Origin: Methanobacteriota archaeon
Lineage (GTDB): Archaea; Thermoplasmatota; Poseidoniia; Poseidoniales; Poseidoniaceae
Length of the DNA stretch: 12,855 nucleotides
NCBI GenBank assembly: GCA_002726845.1
Contig: PBSP01000074.1
Coordinates: 1 to 12,855 of the forward strand
Direction: 5' to 3'
Within the stretch, counting starts at the first letter, position 1, and each line of letters opens with the position of its first letter. The position numbers were made by a program, and so were the translations under genes. Below are positions 1 through 7,463 of this stretch, in pieces. The notes below the pieces were generated by a model. The model ran no database searches and was not told the origin of the DNA. It worked only from the letters and a program-made list of their open reading frames with translations.

Positions 1-79
1 CGATCGTATGACGGGCAAAGCCCCTTGTGGTGTCTGAGACATCCGAAGGTCGCGGGTTCGAGCCCCGCTCCCGGCACCA
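1..79 (+). tRNA. 3' part of an intron-containing tRNA gene, probably elongator tRNA-Met(CAT), cut by the window edge
   Basis: Seen: from position 42 the sequence folds as the 3' half of a tRNA. TCCGA (42-46) is the 3' strand of an anticodon stem and AGGTC (47-51) a five-base variable loop. The T stem is GCGGG/CCCGC (52-56, 64-68) around TTCGAGC. The acceptor strand TCCCGGC is at 69-75, with discriminator A76 and an encoded CCA (77-79). The matching 5' stem strand TCGGA is nowhere upstream in the window, so positions 1-40 look like an intron. The intron contains a GGGC-AAA-GCCC hairpin (13-23). Known: archaeal introns at 37/38 form a bulge-helix-bulge. Here ACA (39-41) would be the 3' bulge and TGAG (35-38) the intron strand of the central helix. 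That helix would pair with CTCA at tRNA positions 32-35, implying anticodon CAN. With a short variable loop this points to Met(CAT), or less likely Val(CAC). The identity is inferred because the anticodon itself is outside the window. Confidence 0.8.
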
Positions 80-119
80 CCATCGCATTGTTGAAGGGCT
101 GGAAACCATTCCAAGCACC

Positions 120-1463
120 ATGGCACAAGATCTTGAGGCAGGTAACCACGTTCATCTTAGAATCTTGACGCACGAAGGAAAAACGGAAATTGAAGGCGTT
201 GTTTTGCCCCCGGCAATCGAGGGTCACATTACCATCAAACTGGCAAACGGATACAATGTGAGCCATCCGCTTGATGCGGTTGAAATTCTTTCGTCGCAAA
301 AACCAGATTCTTCAAATCCCACTCAAGAAATCGAACCGGTACATGCGCAAGACCTCCCCACGGTACGAATCGTTCACACAGGAGGAACCATCGCTTCAAA
401 AGTTGATTACACAACTGGAGCTGTCACCGCTCAGTTTGAACCCTCAGAATTGCTCGAACACGTCCCTGAATTGTTGAAAATCGCAAACCTTGAGGTTCAT
501 AAAATCGGGAATATGTTCAGTGAGGATATTCGACCTGTTCATTGGAATCTTGTTATCGAGGCCACCGAAAAAGCGTTCGAAGAGGGATGCGTAGGCGTTG
601 TTGTAACACACGGAACAGATACACTTCACATCACTGCCTCTGCTTTGGCCTTTGCTTGGTGCGGCCAGGGCGGAAATCCACCCGGCCGCATTGCATTTGT
701 AGGATCCCAACGATCGAGCGATCGGGCGTCATCCGACGCCGCACAGAACCTCATTGCAGCAGTCAAATGGTCAGCAGAGGGACCTGCGCCAACCGGTCAG
801 CTCAGCGATGCGGTTGTCGTTTCGATGCACACAACGAGTGACGATGGTTCGTGCTCAATTCACGCTGCAACTGGGGTTCGGAAGTTGCACTCGAGTCGAA
901 GGGATGCCTTCCGTCCTGTTAACACAACACCACTCGCCACGGTTCGTATTGGAGATCAACACAATCAACTCGAACTGAGCCAACACTATGAAGAGGCTCG
1001 GAAAAACACAATACCAAGACCGACCACAAGCAAAGCCGACCGCTATGATGAATCAATTGTTGTTCGACAAATGGTTGCTGGGCCTTGGCTTACGGCGCGT
1101 GAAATAGAGGATGCTGTTTCCTCTAAAGCCGACGCATTGGTCATCCATGGTACCGGTTTGGGTCACTTACCAATCGAGAATTCAAACGATGACGCACCTC
1201 AAAATGCAGAACTTCGAGCATCCCTTGAAAACCTTGCAGTCCCCGTATTAATCGTCAACCAGTGCATCCACGGACCAATCAACATGAACGTTTACTCAAA
1301 AGGACGGATTCAACAAGAAATTGGTTTGCTTGGTCATGGCATTACATCATCACCTGAAGCAGCGATAGTGAAACTCCATCACGCACTTTCAAACCAACTC
1401 GATGTAGCATCCGTAATGGGTCAGAACATGTTTGGAGAACAGCAACAAACCATTCTCAACTAA
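120..1463 (+). CDS. gatD: Glutamyl-tRNA(Gln) amidotransferase subunit D (GatD), archaeal type
   Basis: GatD is the asparaginase-like subunit of the archaeal GatDE enzyme. It frees ammonia from glutamine or asparagine so that GatE can convert Glu-tRNA(Gln) to Gln-tRNA(Gln) in the cytoplasm. The 447-residue product has a small N-terminal beta domain (about 1-60), a linker and a type I L-asparaginase fold (about 80-435). Visible active-site motifs are HTGGTIAS (Thr90) and THGTDTL (Thr166, Asp167). Thr90 and Thr166 are 76 residues apart, as in characterised GatD. Lys255 in VRKLHSSRRDAFRP is the likely catalytic lysine. The reading frame is open further upstream, but only through the tRNA and from a GTG. 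The ATG at 120 gives the usual N terminus and lies 40 bp after the tRNA CCA. No clear Shine-Dalgarno sequence precedes it. gatE is not in this window. The next gene, for a carboxyltransferase, follows after 38 bp. Confidence 0.95.
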   Translation: MAQDLEAGNHVHLRILTHEGKTEIEGVVLPPAIEGHITIKLANGYNVSHPLDAVEILSSQKPDSSNPTQEIEPVHAQDLPTVRIVHTGGTIASKVDYTTGAVTAQFEPSELLEHVPELLKIANLEVHKIGNMFSEDIRPVHWNLVIEATEKAFEEGCVGVVVTHGTDTLHITASALAFAWCGQGGNPPGRIAFVGSQRSSDRASSDAAQNLIAAVKWSAEGPAPTGQLSDAVVVSMHTTSDDGSCSIHAATGVRKLHSSRRDAFRPVNTTPLATVRIGDQHNQLELSQHYEEARKNTIPRPTTSKADRYDESIVVRQMVAGPWLTAREIEDAVSSKADALVIHGTGLGHLPIENSNDDAPQNAELRASLENLAVPVLIVNQCIHGPINMNVYSKGRIQQEIGLLGHGITSSPEAAIVKLHHALSNQLDVASVMGQNMFGEQQQTILN

Positions 1464-1501
1464 GCGATTCGATGAAGAACCTTATCGGTTCTGGTGGACA
1501 C

Positions 1502-3064
1502 ATGGCAACTCCCAACGGAGACCCCATTTCCGAGTTACGGTCCCACCGTGAACGTGCCAAGACAGGTGGTGGACGTAAAGCCCTTGAGGCCATTCGAGCA
1601 ACGGGGCGTGGAACCGCTCGCGATCGGATGGATTTGTTGCTCGATCCTGAATCCTTTGTTGAAATTGACACCTTCGTGACTCATCGGACAATGGATCACA
1701 ATATGTTCCTGCACGAAACCTTAGGCGATGGTGTCGTTACAGGTCACGGTACCATCGACGGCCGGCGTGTGTACTGCTTTACCCAGGATTTCAGCGTACA
1801 TGGTGGTTCGATGGGTGAAATGCACGCCAAGAAAATTGCCAAAATAGTGGAGATGGCTGAACGTTCGAAAACTCCACTCGTTTGTGTTTGGGATGGTGGA
1901 GGCCAACGAGCCCATGATGGGATCGATGCACTTGCAGGAACAGGAGAATTGCTTGATCGATTGGTGCAATGCAGCGGAAGAGTTCCACTGATTAGTCTCG
2001 TATTGGGCCCTGTAGTCGGGGTTTCTGCCTTGGCAGCGAGCCTATCCGATTTTACGATACTTGGTGAGGAGCATGGGCAACTGTTCCTCTCTTCACCTTT
2101 GGAAACACCTGAAGTTCAACGGGGAGAGGTTGATGCAGCAGGACTGGGGGGTGCAAATCTTCATGCCTCGCGCTCAGGAATTGCATGCTTGGTTGCAGAA
2201 GATGAAGACGATGCGTTCTTTTTGGTTCAAGAACTTCTCTCCTACCTCCCTGACCACAACGATGCGGAACCCCCACACCATCCTACCGAAGATCCTATCG
2301 ATCGGATGAATGATGAGCTTGAAGCAATGGTTCCAGACAACCCCAACCGACCTTACGACATGGTTGGTGTAGTCAAAGAAGTCGTGGATGACGGTGAATT
2401 TCTTGAGCTGTTTCCAAACTACGCTGAGAACATCATCATCGGGTTTGCCCGCCTCAACGGACGAAGTATTGGCGTGGTCGGCAATCAACCGAATGTCCTT
2501 GCCGGCTGTTTGGACATTGACGCGTCGATAAAGGCAGCACGTTTCATTCGGCTTTGCGATGCGTTCAACATTCCACTGGTAACGTTTGAAGACGTTCCAG
2601 GCTTCCTACCCGGAGTTGTTCAGGAGTGGGGAGGAATCATACGGCATGGTGCAAAGTTGCTGTTTGCATATGCGGAAGCCACCGTACCAAAATTGACACT
2701 TGTAACACGCAAAGCCTACGGAGGAGCGTATCTTGCAATGTCTTGTAAGCACCTGCAAAGCGATTACAATGTCGCTTGGCCCACAGCCGAACTCGCAGTA
2801 ATGGGTGCTGAGGGTGCCGTTAACATCATTCATCGCAGAATTATCAACGCTGCTGATGAGGACCAAAAAGACGAAGTCCGACAAAGACTGGTTGAGGAAT
2901 ACAAAGCGAAATTTGGCGATCCCTATGTTGCAGCACGCAACGGTTGGTTGGACGATGTTATCGAACCAAAGGAAAGCCGATTGCGCTTGTGTCGAGCACT
3001 CGCAATTCTCCGATCAAAACGAGAATGGAGCCCTCCAAAAAAGCACGGTAACATTCCACTATGA
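1502..3064 (+). CDS. Acyl-CoA carboxylase, carboxyltransferase (beta) subunit, propionyl-CoA carboxylase-like
   Basis: The 520-residue product has the two crotonase-like halves of a biotin-dependent carboxyltransferase, which moves CO2 from carboxybiotin to an acyl-CoA. The N-terminal half (about 1-250) has TARDRMDLLLDPESFVEID and GGGQRAHDGIDALAG. The C-terminal half (about 280-515) has VPGFLPG (365-371), GGIIRHGAKLLFAYAEATVP, KAYGGAY (404-410) and WPTAELAVMGAEGAV. The second oxyanion Gly-Ala is intact (Gly408-Ala409). The first site, normally Gly-Gly in a GPCAGGAVYSPAL context, reads GPVVGVSALAASL (Gly173-Val174). The residue equivalent to the specificity Asp of Streptomyces PccB is Leu411. 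The acyl-CoA substrate is therefore uncertain. I chose the ATG at 1502 because GGTGG precedes it at 1493-1497 and the N terminus then has family length. An in-frame ATG at 1472 would add 10 residues. The biotin carboxylase and biotin carrier subunits are not in the window. The 3' end overlaps the convergent gene by 6 bp. Confidence 0.9.
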   Translation: MATPNGDPISELRSHRERAKTGGGRKALEAIRATGRGTARDRMDLLLDPESFVEIDTFVTHRTMDHNMFLHETLGDGVVTGHGTIDGRRVYCFTQDFSVHGGSMGEMHAKKIAKIVEMAERSKTPLVCVWDGGGQRAHDGIDALAGTGELLDRLVQCSGRVPLISLVLGPVVGVSALAASLSDFTILGEEHGQLFLSSPLETPEVQRGEVDAAGLGGANLHASRSGIACLVAEDEDDAFFLVQELLSYLPDHNDAEPPHHPTEDPIDRMNDELEAMVPDNPNRPYDMVGVVKEVVDDGEFLELFPNYAENIIIGFARLNGRSIGVVGNQPNVLAGCLDIDASIKAARFIRLCDAFNIPLVTFEDVPGFLPGVVQEWGGIIRHGAKLLFAYAEATVPKLTLVTRKAYGGAYLAMSCKHLQSDYNVAWPTAELAVMGAEGAVNIIHRRIINAADEDQKDEVRQRLVEEYKAKFGDPYVAARNGWLDDVIEPKESRLRLCRALAILRSKREWSPPKKHGNIPL

Positions 3065-5755
3065 CCGATTCATTGTTTCAGCACGAGCAAGCAAGCCTCC
3101 GGCTGAGGCTTCTTCCACTGGATTTTTCGGTGGCTTTCGGATTTGATACAGCAACCAACCAATGATGCACAGAAGCGGTAATGTAATCGCAACTGCAACC
3201 ATGGTTCCACCTGAATTTGACTCAATATCGTCACTCAACGATGGTGTTGATTGTTCTTCGGGAACAACATACTGCAACCTTGATACTGCATCGGAAAACG
3301 AGTCGTCCCGAGCGACAATATCGATGCTGACGTACAATCCGGGTACAATATCGATCTCGACCCGTTCAAAACAAGTTCCGTTCGCGTCGCAATTGCGTTG
3401 GCCGCTAACATCTATGCCATCAAACTGAAGGAAGACATCCATCTCATCCCCGTCCTTGTCGCTCCACTCCCATCGAATTGTTAATTCAGAATCACCGGTT
3501 TTTTCAACCGATGTGTTTGAAAGAGTTGGCCGATCGGGCAACGGTTCGATGGTGATGTTCACGATTCGAGAATAGGTTTCCGTTCCATCGGTCACGTTTA
3601 ACCACCATCCTGAGTCCAAACCCCACTCATCAAGCAAGGCAGAGACAAGCAATTCTTGGCCAGATATGGCAAGCATTGCCTTTGAATTCCCGTTGGTTTC
3701 AACCGTCCAAGTCAATGCATCTCCATCGATGTCTGTTGCAAATTCCGAGAGGTTCAAAAGGACGGTTTCTTCTTCCTCCATCGTAATCGACCAAGCGGTT
3801 TCATCGACAACGAATTCATCGTTTACGGCCTCAATACGAAGGGGTACATCGACAATTAGAGGGGGATTAACACCATCAGAAATGGACATTTGAAGGACTT
3901 CTGCACCGTTGGCGTTCGGAAGCGGTGTGAATTGAACCCGTTGCAAGTCGCTGGAAACGTTCCAAGAAACCTTCGCCCCCATACCTTGACTCATTCCGTC
4001 AATCAAAACCGTCAAGGGTTGTTGTTCTGGGTCGAAGAAGTAATCCTCGTAGTTGATAAAAATGCTTTGACCGTCTTCGATGAGTGTTTGTTGTTCAATC
4101 ATAGACAGCTGTATAATCTGGTCGTCCACCGGAGTTATGCGTCCAATGACAGTTACGACCACTTCATCGAGAATCTCTCCTTCTGCCCTCAACAAAAGCT
4201 CAACACGAGTCGTTCCCTCCCACTCCTCATCCAGCGCATGATACAACATTGCTGAGGAGGAGTCCTGGTCCACAACGATGTTAAAATGCGATTGATTTTC
4301 GAGCAAATTCGCGCTCACGATGCGAATCGCCTGACCGTCTGGATCCGAGGCGATTTCCGAGGCATTTATGCGAACGGATCCACGTTGTGGAAGGAGAAAT
4401 TCCGGTAATGGTTCTACCAATACAATTGGGTCGTTGGTTCGATTAAACTCAAAACTCTCAAATCCTGTTCCACCCTCCACCGAGACGACAAGTCGGAGTT
4501 CATGTGGCCCTGGGGCTATACCTTGCATCGGTATCGTACACGAGACTTTGTTGTTTTCAATTACGGCTTGATAGGTTGTCAGATTGTTCAAGAGACAATG
4601 ACCCTCAATGGTCCACGATGAAGGAAGATCTGCATGGACGTCTCCATTTCTCATGGACCAAAGCGCCTCAAATTCAGCATTGTCTTGTGGACCGAAAATT
4701 GTTCCATTTAGACTTGTGACGTTTGTAATTTTGATTAATTTTGCATCATCGAGCAACTCATCGACATAACCGTTTGAATCCGAAGAAGAATAGAGGTTCG
4801 TTTCCCGATTGAAGGCCTCTCGGAACTTGGAATGATCTCCACGTAAGGTGAGATCGAAATACGGCAAAATATGCTCCATTGCGTGATCAATTTGTTCTTC
4901 CTGCGTCAACGATGCATCTCCATCGTTTAGATTTTCAAAGAACGATGACGAGTCTTGATACTGATAGTGATTTGCCCCCAGTGAGTGCAGAATTTGCCAT
5001 GCAAGTCCATCGACATTCTCCAGTACTGGGATTACGTGTTCCGTCGCAGGTGCGACCTCATCAGCACTTCCTGTTATGAAAAGAGCCACATTGGGAACCG
5101 CCCCACTGATGACAATTGGATCCTGAACCTCCTCTACTTGCATCGCCAATCCGACCAACGCCCGTGGAGGTTGGAGCGTCCCGTCTGTCACAAGATTCTC
5201 CCAATTAACGTAGACATTCGCAGCATAAGTTGCTCCATAGCCGTGACCAATCAAACCCCAATGATTTTCGTCAACGGAACCGTACATGCCAAGGACAACA
5301 TCGTTGGTTTGATTCGCATCTTTCATCCATGATTGAACATCGAGAATGGAGTCGATGAGGCTTTGCCATGTTGGGTTTGTGTCTGAGTTCAATTCTGAGT
5401 GGATGTAGACCATTGTACCTCGTTGAGCGATGCGCGTTGAAACGAGCATGTAGTTGTCTGGAGATTCGTTTTCATCAATCAGCAAGAGAACCCAGGGGAA
5501 CGGGCCATTTCCTGCCATTTCCTTTTCTTCACCACTGTACATAGCGGGATAAACCAGACGGTGATCGGATGCAAATGAACCAGATTCGGAACTGAAATCA
5601 ACATAACCTACTGGAAAGTCAGGTCCAGTGTGCGATGGCTGAAAATTGGGGTCTTCATCAGGGATTGCCATTGCCGTTGAAAGGACAGAAAGAAAAAGCA
5701 AACTGATGAGGCCCAACGCTCGCTCTCTCATGATGTTCGGTGCGCGCAGGGACAT
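3059..5755 (-). CDS. Large secreted surface protein: serine-less alpha/beta-hydrolase-like head, cadherin-like stalk, C-terminal membrane anchor
   Basis: No specific family name is claimed. From the ATG at 5755 the protein has 898 residues. Residues 1-30 form a signal peptide (basic MRERA, hydrophobic core, likely cut after STAMA). About 45-310 resemble an alpha/beta hydrolase: PFPWVLLLIDENES strand, nucleophile elbow GHGYG (170-174), GSADEV with Asp232, and GANHYQ with His263. The expected elbow serine is Gly172 (codon GGC). About 445-840 hold three or four beta-sandwich domains of cadherin or tandem-95 type, marked by SDPDG, FDPEQQ, TDIDGD and SDKDGDEMD, which look calcium-binding. One transmembrane helix (about 852-870) is followed by the basic QIRKPPK, so the bulk should be extracellular. 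Many N-x-S/T sites fit archaeal N-glycosylation. A second possible start is ATG 5731. Reading on to 5803 needs a TTG and overlaps the upstream gene. The gene lies 25 bp after the shikimate dehydrogenase gene and is probably co-transcribed. It may bind or cleave polymers or act as an adhesin. Confidence 0.85.
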   Translation of the reverse strand: MSLRAPNIMRERALGLISLLFLSVLSTAMAIPDEDPNFQPSHTGPDFPVGYVDFSSESGSFASDHRLVYPAMYSGEEKEMAGNGPFPWVLLLIDENESPDNYMLVSTRIAQRGTMVYIHSELNSDTNPTWQSLIDSILDVQSWMKDANQTNDVVLGMYGSVDENHWGLIGHGYGATYAANVYVNWENLVTDGTLQPPRALVGLAMQVEEVQDPIVISGAVPNVALFITGSADEVAPATEHVIPVLENVDGLAWQILHSLGANHYQYQDSSSFFENLNDGDASLTQEEQIDHAMEHILPYFDLTLRGDHSKFREAFNRETNLYSSSDSNGYVDELLDDAKLIKITNVTSLNGTIFGPQDNAEFEALWSMRNGDVHADLPSSWTIEGHCLLNNLTTYQAVIENNKVSCTIPMQGIAPGPHELRLVVSVEGGTGFESFEFNRTNDPIVLVEPLPEFLLPQRGSVRINASEIASDPDGQAIRIVSANLLENQSHFNIVVDQDSSSAMLYHALDEEWEGTTRVELLLRAEGEILDEVVVTVIGRITPVDDQIIQLSMIEQQTLIEDGQSIFINYEDYFFDPEQQPLTVLIDGMSQGMGAKVSWNVSSDLQRVQFTPLPNANGAEVLQMSISDGVNPPLIVDVPLRIEAVNDEFVVDETAWSITMEEEETVLLNLSEFATDIDGDALTWTVETNGNSKAMLAISGQELLVSALLDEWGLDSGWWLNVTDGTETYSRIVNITIEPLPDRPTLSNTSVEKTGDSELTIRWEWSDKDGDEMDVFLQFDGIDVSGQRNCDANGTCFERVEIDIVPGLYVSIDIVARDDSFSDAVSRLQYVVPEEQSTPSLSDDIESNSGGTMVAVAITLPLLCIIGWLLYQIRKPPKNPVEEASAGGLLARAETMNRS

Positions 5756-5780
5756 TTGATTTTTGCACACGATTGCATCG

Positions 5781-6764
5781 TCATTGCTCCAATTCACATT
5801 CAACTGCGACCAACCATGTCACCAATTCTTCCAATGAAGGCAAATCTTCTGATAGATGAGGTGCCCACAAAGTACGCCAACACTCGAGATGTTGTGCGGC
5901 CAACATCCACCGTCCGTCAATTTGATTGTTGCTGGTTGAGAGCGCATTCATGCGTTCATCATATGTTCCTTTCATAGGCAGATATACTGGACTGAGAACG
6001 AACGTTGCATTGACATCAACGTTCAGCGTGCCCTCAGCATCAATAATCAGATCGCACACCGTTTTCGTTTCCAATTTTGAATTGACCATCGTTGCAGGAA
6101 GTTGACGCTTTCCACCAAGTGAGAGAACCTTTCCACCATGACTGCGCCAGGCGGAAGCAATTGAACGGGCTGCTCCCCCTCCCCCATTGATGCCAAGAAT
6201 TGCCCCTTTGGATACTTCGATTCCAAAATGTGACGCGACATGAACAACCCCTCGCCCATCGGTGGTTGCACAATACCACCCTTGTCCATCGTATCGAAGT
6301 GCGTTAACGGAAATAATTTCAAGCGCTTCATCGATTGCTGAGAAAGCCACACCTTGTATCTGGTGCTTGAGGGGTGAAGTGAGGTTCAGCCACACTTCAT
6401 ATGAGGAGGAGCGCTCTGGGAAATTCAAAGTGTCAGTTTTGCGAATAACCGGTCGAAGTTTTGCTGCAATCCTTGCATCAGACTCAAGTTGAATCGCCTT
6501 CAATGAAGCGTCCAAAAGCTGTGGTTGAAACGCATTCACCTTTTCGTTGACGGGTTTCCATAGTGGTTGATGCTCGTCATGTTCGATGTAAGCCCACCCA
6601 AGAACCTCATCGACGTGATTGGATTCAACAATGGTAACTGTTGACGCATCAAGTTTTGAAAAGTGCCCTTTGTCTTTGAGATACACAAGAACAAGGTCAA
6701 ACAAAATTGGTGACAAGGTGTGTTCGATTGGAGCACCACCAACAGCGTACCTCAAACCGAACAT
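5781..6764 (-). CDS. aroE: Divergent shikimate 5-dehydrogenase (AroE family)
   Basis: AroE reduces 3-dehydroshikimate to shikimate with NADPH, the fourth step of the pathway to chorismate and aromatic amino acids. The 327-residue product starts with YAVGGAPIEHTLSP, matching the family substrate motif (usually AHSLSP; Thr16 replaces the first Ser, Ser18 is kept). NLTSPLKHQ supplies the catalytic Lys133, and CATTDGRG supplies the catalytic Asp169, with TTD in place of the usual NTD. GINGGGGAAR (191-200) is the Rossmann glycine loop. QHLECWRTLWAP near 291-302 matches the closing helix motif. It is about 40-50 residues longer than typical AroE. The stretch between the N-terminal motif and Lys133 is roughly twice the usual length, so about 60 extra residues lie around 50-120. 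The downstream surface-protein gene follows after 25 bp. The upstream region is divergent to the flotillin cluster. An AroE-like dehydrogenase with altered substrate use cannot be excluded. Confidence 0.8.
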   Translation of the reverse strand: MFGLRYAVGGAPIEHTLSPILFDLVLVYLKDKGHFSKLDASTVTIVESNHVDEVLGWAYIEHDEHQPLWKPVNEKVNAFQPQLLDASLKAIQLESDARIAAKLRPVIRKTDTLNFPERSSSYEVWLNLTSPLKHQIQGVAFSAIDEALEIISVNALRYDGQGWYCATTDGRGVVHVASHFGIEVSKGAILGINGGGGAARSIASAWRSHGGKVLSLGGKRQLPATMVNSKLETKTVCDLIIDAEGTLNVDVNATFVLSPVYLPMKGTYDERMNALSTSNNQIDGRWMLAAQHLECWRTLWAPHLSEDLPSLEELVTWLVAVECELEQ

Positions 6765-6784
6765 GGTTGCACTTCGGAGTCATT

Positions 6785-6794
6785 GTTCATGAAC
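6785..6794. promoter_or_regulatory. 10-bp perfect palindrome in the divergent intergenic region (candidate operator)
   Basis: GTTCATGAAC reads the same on both strands and sits 20 bp upstream of the aroE start. That is the distance at which the TATA element of a leaderless archaeal message would lie. A further TGAACA (6803-6808) repeats the half-site in the same orientation. That the palindrome binds a regulator is inference from its position and symmetry only. Confidence 0.3.
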
Positions 6795-6870
6795 GTCTGC
6801 TTTGAACATCTTGGCTAAAACAACAAAATGCAGGCCATGAATTCAAAAAGAAGACCGTCTTCCTTGTACC

Positions 6871-7173
6871 ATGGCCGCAGCAGAACGTGGGTCCTTTCTC
6901 TGGATGATGTTTGCAATTACACAAGTCTTTCTCTCAATCAAACTTGTTGGCGAAGTAGAAGGATGGATTACAACACTGTTCGGTGGTTCCGCCGCTGCTG
7001 CATTTATGCTCGCATTGATTATCTTTCGACAAGAACAACGTGATCTCCTTCTCAATCCTCTCAAGATGAGTCGTGAGGTTCACGATGATGCGATTAAAGG
7101 ACAAGGAAAGGGTGTCGGCTTTGGCGTCGGTCTTTGGGTTGTCTCGTTGATCGTACTGCTGGCCGCCGTTTGA
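6871..7173 (+). CDS. Small membrane protein of unknown function, first gene of the flotillin cluster
   Basis: I do not recognise this 100-residue protein. It has three hydrophobic stretches: about 9-27 (after MAAAERGS), about 33-51 (Gly/Ala-rich, ending LALIIF) and about 79-100 (VGLWVVSLIVLLAAV at the very C terminus). A charged loop between the second and third (RQEQRDLLLNPLKMSREVHDDAIKGQGK) is probably cytoplasmic. The ATG at 6871 is the only sensible start, and no Shine-Dalgarno sequence is visible. An AT-rich stretch at about 6839-6849 lies near the TATA position for a leaderless message. The next gene starts 16 bp after its stop, and the set ends in NfeD-like and flotillin genes. A role in the same membrane complex is a guess from context. 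The antisense frame here has no supporting features. Confidence 0.7.
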   Translation: MAAAERGSFLWMMFAITQVFLSIKLVGEVEGWITTLFGGSAAAAFMLALIIFRQEQRDLLLNPLKMSREVHDDAIKGQGKGVGFGVGLWVVSLIVLLAAV

Positions 7174-7189
7174 TACCAAGGCGAAAAAC

Positions 7190-7441
7190 ATGATTCCTAT
7201 CGACCCAGGGACGGTTACGACAATACGTGCCATCGATGAAGGCTCTGAAGAGTTGTTCGGAGGGTTCTGGCCTTTCATCCGCAGAACAATGATGTTGTTT
7301 CTACCACTGTGGGTATGGTTGTTGTTGTGGGCTGCTGATGTTCCCAACATCATTTCAGCATTGTTTGCGGGCCTTTCCTTATCGATTATAGTTGCAATAG
7401 AACGGTACAAACTCCAACAAATTGCCAGAAAAGACAATTAA
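7190..7441 (+). CDS. Small two-helix membrane protein of unknown function in the flotillin cluster
   Basis: I do not recognise this 83-residue protein. A soluble N-terminal third (about 1-30, MIPIDPGTVTTIRAIDEGSE) is followed by an aromatic-rich hydrophobic helix (about 33-49, MMLFLPLWVWLLLWA). A short turn with DVPN and a second helix (about 53-70, ALFAGLSLSIIVAIE) follow. It ends in a basic tail, RYKLQQIARKDN. The pattern suggests a hairpin of two membrane helices with both ends on the same side. It starts at ATG 7190, 16 bp after the previous gene, and stops 22 bp before the ATG of the NfeD-like gene. The tight spacing suggests one transcript with the NfeD-like protein and perhaps flotillin. 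Function is unknown. Confidence 0.7.
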   Translation: MIPIDPGTVTTIRAIDEGSEELFGGFWPFIRRTMMLFLPLWVWLLLWAADVPNIISALFAGLSLSIIVAIERYKLQQIARKDN

Positions 7442-7463
7442 TGACTGGCCGGTGATTCGGACC

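Noticed and set aside
27..119. N-terminal extension of gatD from a GTG at 27
   Set aside because: The extension runs through the tRNA 3' half and its CCA. The ATG at 120 gives the normal GatD N terminus.
5756..5803. Upstream TTG start for the surface protein
   Set aside because: It overlaps the end of aroE and adds residues before a complete signal peptide. The ATGs at 5755 or 5731 are better.
7422..7463. Upstream TTG start for the NfeD-like gene
   Set aside because: It would overlap the previous gene by 20 bp and add a non-hydrophobic tail. An ATG at 7464 sits directly before the first membrane segment.
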